Assembly (NCBI RefSeq): GCF_002080045.1
Contig: NZ_MUIN01000014.1
Span: 447 to 64,446, forward strand
Direction: 5' to 3'
Length of the DNA stretch: 64,000 nucleotides
From: Pseudomonas sp. Bc-h
Lineage (GTDB): Bacteria; Pseudomonadota; Gammaproteobacteria; Pseudomonadales; Pseudomonadaceae
Shown here: positions 58,662 through 64,000 of the stretch, one piece after another
How positions within the stretch are numbered: position 1 is the stretch's first letter
How the letters are laid out: each line of letters opens with the position of its first letter
Translations under genes and position numbers: made by a program
The notes under the pieces: model-generated
Told to the model about the DNA's origin: nothing
Database searches by the model: none
The model's input: the letters and a program-made list of their open reading frames with translations, nothing else

Positions 58662-59759
58662 TCACGCCTCATGACCGCTGAAAAAACTCGCCACATGCTC
58701 GGTGCTCAGGGCCTGCACGCTGGACGGGTTCCATTGCGGTTTCTTGTCTTTGTCTACGATCAAGGCGCGCACGCCTTCGATCAGGTCGCCCCGTTCGAAC
58801 CATTGCCGATCCAGATGCAACTCCAGGTCGAAACAGGCCTCAAGCGGCAGGTGGCGACCACGGCGCAGCATCTCCAGGGTCACGGCCATCGCAAGGGGTG
58901 AACGGGTTTTCATCAGGTTGGCAGTGTCGACGGCCCAGCGATGGGTATCGATGACGGTCACTTCCAACAGCTGTTCGATGATGCTCGGAATGTCCGGCAG
59001 GCCAAAGAAATGATCGATGGCCGGACGCAGTTTTTCCAGCGGTGGATCGGGGAGCTTCTGCACGCCAATCTTGGCCAGCACGCCTTGAATGTCCTTCAGC
59101 GGGGTCAGCGTCCACTTCAGGTGGTCGAGCTGGCGATCGAGATCGTCGAATCGCGCGCTTTGCAGGTACCAGTCGGCAAGGCCGCAATACAGCGCGTCGG
59201 CGGCCTGAATCTGCACACCGGTCACCCCGAGATAGACGCCCAGCTCACCCTGCACCCTGGGCAGGAAGTAGCTGCCGCCGACATCCGGGAAATAGCCGAT
59301 GGCCACTTCCGGCATGGCCAAGCGACTGCGTTCAGTCACCACGCGCAGATCCACGCCTTGCGCCAGGCCCATGCCGCCACCCAGCACAAAGCCGTCCATC
59401 AAGGCCATGACCGGTTTGCGGTAGTGATGCAGGGTAAGGTCCAGAGCGTATTCTTCGACGAAGAAGTCCTGGTGCTCGGTCTGGCCGCTTTTGAAGCTGT
59501 CGTACAGCGAACGGATATCGCCGCCGGCGCAGAAGGCCTTTTCCCCGGCGCCACGCAGGACCACGGCATAGACCTTGTCGTCTGTGGCCCATTCGTCCAG
59601 TTGCTGTTGCAGTTGGCGGACCATTTCCAGATCGATGGCATTGAGCCCTTGCGGGCGGTTGAGGGTGATGTGGCCGATGTGATTGCGTACTTCGGACAGA
59701 ACGGTGTCGCAGGCCGGTTCCTGACCTGAAGACTGGGCCGATACTACCTGTGCCGTCAT
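58662..59759 (-). CDS. Enoyl-CoA hydratase/isomerase family, probable 3-hydroxyisobutyryl-CoA hydrolase
   Basis: A 365-residue crotonase-fold protein, longer than enoyl-CoA hydratases (~260) and the right length for 3-hydroxyisobutyryl-CoA hydrolase. Motifs: ITLNRPQGLNAID, the oxyanion-hole segment KAFCAGGDIRSLYDS, and MDGFVLGGGMGLAQGVDLRV with MPEVAIGYFPDVGGSYFL, where the glutamate and aspartate of this subfamily lie. Operon with the downstream acyl-CoA dehydrogenase (3-base gap). A role in valine degradation follows from the pair; the other mms genes are not in the window. Confidence 0.88.
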   Translation of the reverse strand: MTAQVVSAQSSGQEPACDTVLSEVRNHIGHITLNRPQGLNAIDLEMVRQLQQQLDEWATDDKVYAVVLRGAGEKAFCAGGDIRSLYDSFKSGQTEHQDFFVEEYALDLTLHHYRKPVMALMDGFVLGGGMGLAQGVDLRVVTERSRLAMPEVAIGYFPDVGGSYFLPRVQGELGVYLGVTGVQIQAADALYCGLADWYLQSARFDDLDRQLDHLKWTLTPLKDIQGVLAKIGVQKLPDPPLEKLRPAIDHFFGLPDIPSIIEQLLEVTVIDTHRWAVDTANLMKTRSPLAMAVTLEMLRRGRHLPLEACFDLELHLDRQWFERGDLIEGVRALIVDKDKKPQWNPSSVQALSTEHVASFFSGHEA

Positions 59760-59933
59760 CGCTGACTCCCTGTGGCTTTTTTTATTGCTCGTTCAGGCGA
59801 CCGCGAGAGCCGCACTCCATGAGGTTCACCAGGGATGCTAACAGTGCAATTTTGCAAATGACAATGAAGAATCGTGCATCACCGGTGTGCATCTTTGCAT
59901 GGGCGCGGAGTGTGCCCATGCGCGCTGAACGTC

Positions 59934-60512
59934 TTAGCGCAGAACGCTGTCAGCGAGAATCGCGGAGAAGCTTTCCAGCGCTGCCAGGTTGCGTTGCGCC
60001 TTGGCCAGCAACACGGCGCCTTGCAGGGAAGAAACGACGAACAGCGCCACCTGACGACTGTTGAAGTCACTTGGCAAATCGCCAGCGCTGATCGCCTCGT
60101 CTAGACAACTGCAGATGAGGCCGCAAAGCCAGCCATAGATTTCCACCAACCGCAGGCGAATCGGTTCGCTGTGCTCGGTGCTTTCAGCCGTAAAGTTGCC
60201 GAACAGGCAACCCTTGTTGAGGCCGCATTCCAGCGCGCCCTTGTGATAGTCGACATAGGCAAGCACTCGTGCAATGGGTGGCAGCGACGCATTGAGCAAG
60301 GTCTGTTCGACCATCTGTCGGGCGCTGTCTAAATAGAGATCGATGATCTCGAGGCCGAAGGCTTCCTTGGACACGAAATGGTTGGTGAACGAGCCCTGAG
60401 GCACGCCGGCCGCCTGCACGATATCGCGCACACTGGCGCCCGCGAAGCCGCGCTCATGCACGACCTTCAGGCCTTCAGTCAGTATTTTTTCACGATGCGA
60501 TGGTTTAGCCAT
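59934..60512 (-). CDS. TetR-family transcriptional regulator
   Basis: A 192-residue repressor-type protein. The N-terminal HTH is REKILTEGLKVVHERGFAGA followed by SVRDIVQAAGVPQGSFTNHF. The ligand domain includes the Cys-containing ALECGLNKGCLFGNFTAE segment, seen in a TetR subgroup often linked to electrophile or redox sensing, which is a weak hint only. It starts at ATG 60512 and lies upstream of the acyl-CoA genes on the same strand with a 174-base gap, so it may control them. Confidence 0.88.
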   Translation of the reverse strand: MAKPSHREKILTEGLKVVHERGFAGASVRDIVQAAGVPQGSFTNHFVSKEAFGLEIIDLYLDSARQMVEQTLLNASLPPIARVLAYVDYHKGALECGLNKGCLFGNFTAESTEHSEPIRLRLVEIYGWLCGLICSCLDEAISAGDLPSDFNSRQVALFVVSSLQGAVLLAKAQRNLAALESFSAILADSVLR

Positions 60513-60663
60513 GGATGATCAACATGCCTGTATATATCCGGATCTGCCTTGAAGCGCAGGGACGTTAACAGCTGTGAATATCGGCGTCGATAAGCTCCCT
60601 AAGGGTCATTCAAAGTCTGCGCGATCTCGCTTCTGGCCGAGGGATATTTCAGCCACCGAGGCT

Positions 60664-60691
60664 CTGTAGCAGTCCGGCCGGACTGCTACAG
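60664..60691. repeat. 28-bp perfect palindrome
   Basis: CTGTAGCAGTCCGG at 60664-60677 followed immediately by its exact reverse complement. It is the minimal head-to-head form of the GTAGCAGTCCGG dispersed repeat seen near 9.0 kb. It could also help terminate the minus-strand egtBD transcript that ends at 60718. Confidence 0.8.
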
Positions 60692-60717
60692 ATCACCGAA
60701 CATTCACGGCATCGCTC

Positions 60718-62865
60718 CTACGCCTGCAAGCTGAACAGGCCCATTTCGGGCGCATCACTGACCCAGTACTCGCTGACCGACCATCCCGCCCGCCCCGCGA
60801 GTTCGGTGAACGATTCGACCGTGAACTTGTGCGAGTTCTCGGTGTGCAGCCGTTCTCCCGCCGCGAAATGGAAGCTGTGCCCAGCGACTTTCACCACCTG
60901 CTCGACCTCGCTCACCAAATGCATTTCCATCCTTGCCTGCTCGGCATTCCACAGCGCCAGATGATGGAATGCATCGACATTGAAGTTGGCGCCCAGATCA
61001 CGGTTGATGCGCGTCAGCAGGTTCTTGTTGAAGCGAGCCGTCACGCCTTCGGCATCGTCGTAGGCCGCTACCAGGGTGTCAGCGTCCTTGACCATGTCGA
61101 CGCCGACTATAAAGTGCGCGTTCTTGCCCAAAACATCATGAGCGGAATGCAGGAAGTCCACGGCTTCTTCGTGGGTGAAGTTGCCAATGGTCGAGCCTGG
61201 GAAGAAGCCGACGCGGGTGTGACCGTTGGCTTCCTTGGGCAGGGTCAGGACGCGAGTGAAGTCATCCACCTGTGGCGCGACGATCAGCTTTGGGTACTTC
61301 TTGCGCAGGAATTGCGCGGCTTTGTTCAACGCCGTCGCACTGATATCGATGGGCACGTACACCGCGATGTGCGGCGCTGCGTCCAGCACCAGGCGGGTTT
61401 TCTCGCTGGCGCCGCTGCCGAATTCCACCAAGGCAGCGCCTTCGGGAATGGTCCCGGCGATCTGCCCGGCAATGCTTTTCAGCAGCCCGGTTTCGGCGCG
61501 GGTGGGGTAGTACTCGGCGGTTTCACAGATGGCCTCGAACAAGTCCGAACCCGCTGCGTCGTAAAAATATTTGGGCGATAGAGTTTTGGTCGGCGCCGAC
61601 AACCCGGCCACCACGTCACGGGCGAATTCACTGTCCAGCGGATTGACCACCCCAGGTTGGCGGCTGTCCCGCGCAAGACGCAGGCCGGAGACCATCCAGC
61701 GTTTTTCAGCGTGGAAGAAGTTGCGGTACGTCACTCGACAGTGATCGGGCGATGTCACGCTAGCGCCGCCGCGCAACACCATCTGATTGACCATGAACTT
61801 GCCGTTGTATTCACCCACGGCACCGGTCGACGGTTTGAAGCCGGGGAAGGCGCTGTAGGCGCTTTGCGTCCATTGCCAGGCCACATCATCGACCTGTTCC
61901 AGCAGCCCGGCTCGCGCCGCCGCTTCCCATTCCGCTTCGGTGGGCAGACGCGCATCGGCCCAGTTGGCGAAAGCGACCGCCTCGTAATAGCTGATGTGGG
62001 TGACAGGCCCTGCAGGGTCGATATCTTCCAGACCGCGCAGGCTCATGCGCTTCCAGCCATTCTCATCGTGGTGCCAGTACAGCGGCGCGTTCCAGCCTTG
62101 CTCCTGCACCAGCGTCCAGCCTTCAGACAGCCACAGCGCAGCGGTGTGATAACCGCCGTCGGCGATGAAACTCAGCCACTCGCCATTGGTGACCAGTCGA
62201 TCACTGATTTCGAAGGATTGCAGGTAGGTGGTGTGGCGTGGGCCTTCATTGTCGAAAGCGAACGTCTTGGCGCCATGGCCGATTTGCGTCAGGCCTGCAC
62301 TCAGCGGCTTGAACTGCCCGCGACGGCCCGACGCATCTTTGGGCCAGGCCTTGTCGTAGGCTGGCTTGAGCGATGAGAGGCTGAACAGGTGCAGGATGTC
62401 CATCAGCAACAGTTCCTGATGCTGCTCTTCGTGAGCCAGACCCAGTTCGATCAGGTTCGAGACCTCGTCCGGCAGGTGAGTCATCAGCAACGCGGACATG
62501 TGTTCGTCCACATGTTTGCGATAGGCGATGACTTGATCGACCCCAGGGCGGGTCATCAAGCCCCGTTGCGGCCTCGGATGACGCGGCCCGACGGCTTCGT
62601 AATAGGAGTTGAAGAGGTAACAGAAGGTGGGGTCGAACACGGTGTAACCGGGGATGTTCGGTTGCAGCAGAAAGGTTTCGAAAAACCAGGTGGTGTGCGC
62701 CATGTGCCACTTGGCCGGGCTGGCGTCGGGCATCGATTGCACCACCATGTCCTCGGCGCTGAGGGGCGCTACCAGTTGTGCAGTGCGGTTGCGCACGCTT
62801 TGATAGCGCTTGCACAGGGGGTTGCTGGCGGGTGTCTCGCGAAGCTGGCGTGAGTGGCGCGTCAT
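60718..62865 (-). CDS. egtBD: EgtB-EgtD fusion: ergothioneine-type sulfoxide synthase and histidine N-methyltransferase
   Basis: A 715-residue single frame. Residues 1-~400 are EgtB-like: a DinB helical domain with the iron ligands HEEQHQE (145-151) and His 54/57 nearby, then the FGE-sulfatase domain ending in RNFFHAEKRWMVSGLRLARD. Residues from ~406 are EgtD: MT with SPKYFYDAAGSDLFEAICET, ALVEFGSGASEKTR, and YVPIDISATAL. EgtD trimethylates histidine to hercynine; EgtB adds a sulfur compound. In most bacteria these are two genes. The junction SRQPGVVNPLDSEFARDVV has a GTG at 61650 that could still start EgtD separately. Start ATG 62865 with a GGAGA Shine-Dalgarno. Confidence 0.85.
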   Translation of the reverse strand: MTRHSRQLRETPASNPLCKRYQSVRNRTAQLVAPLSAEDMVVQSMPDASPAKWHMAHTTWFFETFLLQPNIPGYTVFDPTFCYLFNSYYEAVGPRHPRPQRGLMTRPGVDQVIAYRKHVDEHMSALLMTHLPDEVSNLIELGLAHEEQHQELLLMDILHLFSLSSLKPAYDKAWPKDASGRRGQFKPLSAGLTQIGHGAKTFAFDNEGPRHTTYLQSFEISDRLVTNGEWLSFIADGGYHTAALWLSEGWTLVQEQGWNAPLYWHHDENGWKRMSLRGLEDIDPAGPVTHISYYEAVAFANWADARLPTEAEWEAAARAGLLEQVDDVAWQWTQSAYSAFPGFKPSTGAVGEYNGKFMVNQMVLRGGASVTSPDHCRVTYRNFFHAEKRWMVSGLRLARDSRQPGVVNPLDSEFARDVVAGLSAPTKTLSPKYFYDAAGSDLFEAICETAEYYPTRAETGLLKSIAGQIAGTIPEGAALVEFGSGASEKTRLVLDAAPHIAVYVPIDISATALNKAAQFLRKKYPKLIVAPQVDDFTRVLTLPKEANGHTRVGFFPGSTIGNFTHEEAVDFLHSAHDVLGKNAHFIVGVDMVKDADTLVAAYDDAEGVTARFNKNLLTRINRDLGANFNVDAFHHLALWNAEQARMEMHLVSEVEQVVKVAGHSFHFAAGERLHTENSHKFTVESFTELAGRAGWSVSEYWVSDAPEMGLFSLQA

Positions 62866-63024
62866 CGGGTCTTCTCCGGATCTTGCCGACGCCCGGTTGG
62901 CGGGTGCGATGCAGCCAGGCGGTACGGCTTCTCATGACCGGGGCGCAACAATGGTGTTGCGCCCCGGGCGTCATTTGGCGAAAGCAATCGAACGATGCAG
63001 CGTGGTTCATGGGCCAGGGGCGGA

Positions 63025-63381
63025 TCAGTGAACCTTGAGGGTTACCTTGTCCGGATAAAAAGCGACGTGCCCCTCGATTTCCTTGACCGAGGGGTAGGCC
63101 TCTTCATAGGTCCATACGGCGTTTTCAGCCGACTGGCCATCGGCGGTCAGGCTGAAATAGCTGGCATCGCCCTTGTAGGGGCAATGGGTTCGATGTTCGG
63201 TTCGAACGTAATGTTCAATCGAAATATCCGAGCGGGGCACATAGATGACCGCCGGATACTGAGCTTCTTTCAGCTCCAGTGCCTTGTCGCTCTGCGCGAC
63301 CTGCACGCCTTTGAATTGAACCGTCACCCGGCCCTTGAGCGGAGAAATAGTGATGGGGTGATCGGGACCTGGAATTTTCAT
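63025..63381 (-). CDS. DUF427 domain protein
   Basis: A 118-residue protein starting MKIPGPDHPITISPLKGRV. The DUF427 core is PAVIYVPRSDISIEHYVRTE followed by HRTHCPYKGDASYFSL and YEEAYPSVKEIEGHVAFYPD. The conserved HCPYKGDA segment, with Cys and His, is the hallmark of the family; its function is unknown. The frame is open to 63834 but only this part matches a family. It is upstream of egtBD on the same strand, with 159 bases between. Confidence 0.85.
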   Translation of the reverse strand: MKIPGPDHPITISPLKGRVTVQFKGVQVAQSDKALELKEAQYPAVIYVPRSDISIEHYVRTEHRTHCPYKGDASYFSLTADGQSAENAVWTYEEAYPSVKEIEGHVAFYPDKVTLKVH

Positions 63382-63636
63382 GGCGATAAATCCTGTGTGG
63401 GCAAAGCAAACCGACAAGCCAAGCGCCTGCATCGGGCAGTCAGGCTGCCGAAAGAGGAAAACCAGTGTAGTTGCCGAGAATATGGATGACCGTATTTTTT
63501 TGCCGCTGAATCCTGTTTGGGTGCTGAACGGCGGTTTGCAGCGCGCTCCCGGCCCCCTGTATAACCTCTTCCTCGCGAGCGAATCCGCAAAGCGCCTGCT
63601 GATCCGCTGATGCTGAAAGCCTGAACCAGTGGCGTC

Positions 63637-63670
63637 ACCGATAGTCAGCAATAACCGATAGTCAGGAATA
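63637..63670. repeat. Tandem 17-bp duplication upstream of the xdhC-like gene
   Basis: ACCGATAGTCAGCAATA at 63637-63653 is followed directly by ACCGATAGTCAGGAATA at 63654-63670, one mismatch. It lies 80-115 bases upstream of the next gene, in the 370-base intergenic space 63382-63751, which otherwise shows nothing recognisable. Confidence 0.8.
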
Positions 63671-63751
63671 AAGGCACCGATGTTCAAGGCAGTGGTGCCT
63701 TGTATGTCAATCTTGGTGTTGAGTTGAAACGAACGGGTTCCGGGGGCATGC

Positions 63752-64000
63752 ATGAATGATCTGTCCAGTCTGCTCGACGCACTCGACAGTGCGCAGGCCG
63801 AGCAACAGGAAACGGTGATCGCCACGGTAGTCAAGGTCGAGGGCTCGGCCTATCGCCGCCCGGGTGCGCGCATGGTGATTGCGCAAATGGGTGATGCCAC
63901 GGGAACGGTCAGCGGCGGTTGCCTTGAAAGCGATGTCAGTAAAAAGGCCTGGTGGCTGACTGCCAATGGCAAGCCGACGATGCGCAGCTACACCACTGGC
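63752..64000 (+). CDS. XdhC/CoxI-family protein, 5' part only
   Basis: The first 83 codons of a gene cut by the window edge. ATG 63752 opens MNDLSSLLDALDSAQAEQQE, followed by IATVVKVEGSAYRRPGARMV and GTVSGGCLESDVSKKAWW. The SAYRRPGARM and SGGCLESDV motifs are diagnostic of XdhC/CoxI accessory proteins, which insert or sulfurate the molybdenum cofactor of xanthine dehydrogenase-type enzymes. The target enzyme is not in the window. ATG codons at 63748 and 63756 are in other frames. Confidence 0.9.
   Translation, partial: MNDLSSLLDALDSAQAEQQETVIATVVKVEGSAYRRPGARMVIAQMGDATGTVSGGCLESDVSKKAWWLTANGKPTMRSYTTG

Overview
The window is chromosomal DNA from a Pseudomonas, most likely of the P. fluorescens group. 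The order folD, tRNA-Arg/His/Leu, tig, clpP, clpX, lon, hupB, ppiD, fabI, a peptide ABC transporter, mltD, gloB, methyltransferase, rnhA, dnaQ is the conserved Pseudomonas core block, and the intergenic repeats (GTAGCAGTCCGGCTTGCCGG, CGTCCCCACGCTCTGCG and GAGCAAGCCCCCTCCC types) are typical of fluorescent pseudomonads. All assignments come from reading the sequence; no database search was run.

Layout. 1-0.36 kb: a direct-repeat array. 0.4-8.7 kb: a sigma-54 activator divergent from a six-gene ABC transporter matching the GlpSTPQUV glycerol system, with a GG-N10-GC promoter and a seven-copy TGTTCA array between them. 8.7-9.4 kb: a non-coding element with long inverted ends. 9.5-33.7 kb: the core block, including the Tig/ClpP/ClpX/Lon/HU/PpiD protein-quality group with two heat-shock-like promoters, and the NppA1A2BCD peptide transporter beside FabI. 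In this strain mltD reads without a stop into nppA1 through a dispersed repeat. 33.7-35.4 kb: an acetyltransferase, a small unknown protein and an FMN reductase. 35.5-41.1 kb: a 2-aminoethylphosphonate module (phnW, phnX, two LysR regulators, an MFS transporter).

41.1-57.5 kb is the accessory highlight: three tandem paralogous giant genes of about 1,770 codons. Each ends in a zinc-protease signature, HELSH followed by T-x-D-x-A-Y and a C-terminal NADS motif, which resembles aspzincin (M35-like) peptidases. The bodies resemble the dermonecrotic-toxin-like (DUF6543-type) proteins of pseudomonads. Each gene has the same kind of 5' leader, in which a CTCCTT segment can pair with the gene's own Shine-Dalgarno sequence around an inner GC-rich hairpin, preceded by an invariant GCGTTATGTA element. 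The middle gene carries a +1 frameshift at CCC-TGA.

57.5-64 kb: an acyl-CoA dehydrogenase and a 3-hydroxyisobutyryl-CoA hydrolase-like protein (branched-chain acyl-CoA catabolism), a TetR regulator, a single-ORF EgtB-EgtD fusion (hercynine/ergothioneine-type chemistry), a DUF427 protein, and the start of an xdhC-like gene cut by the window edge.
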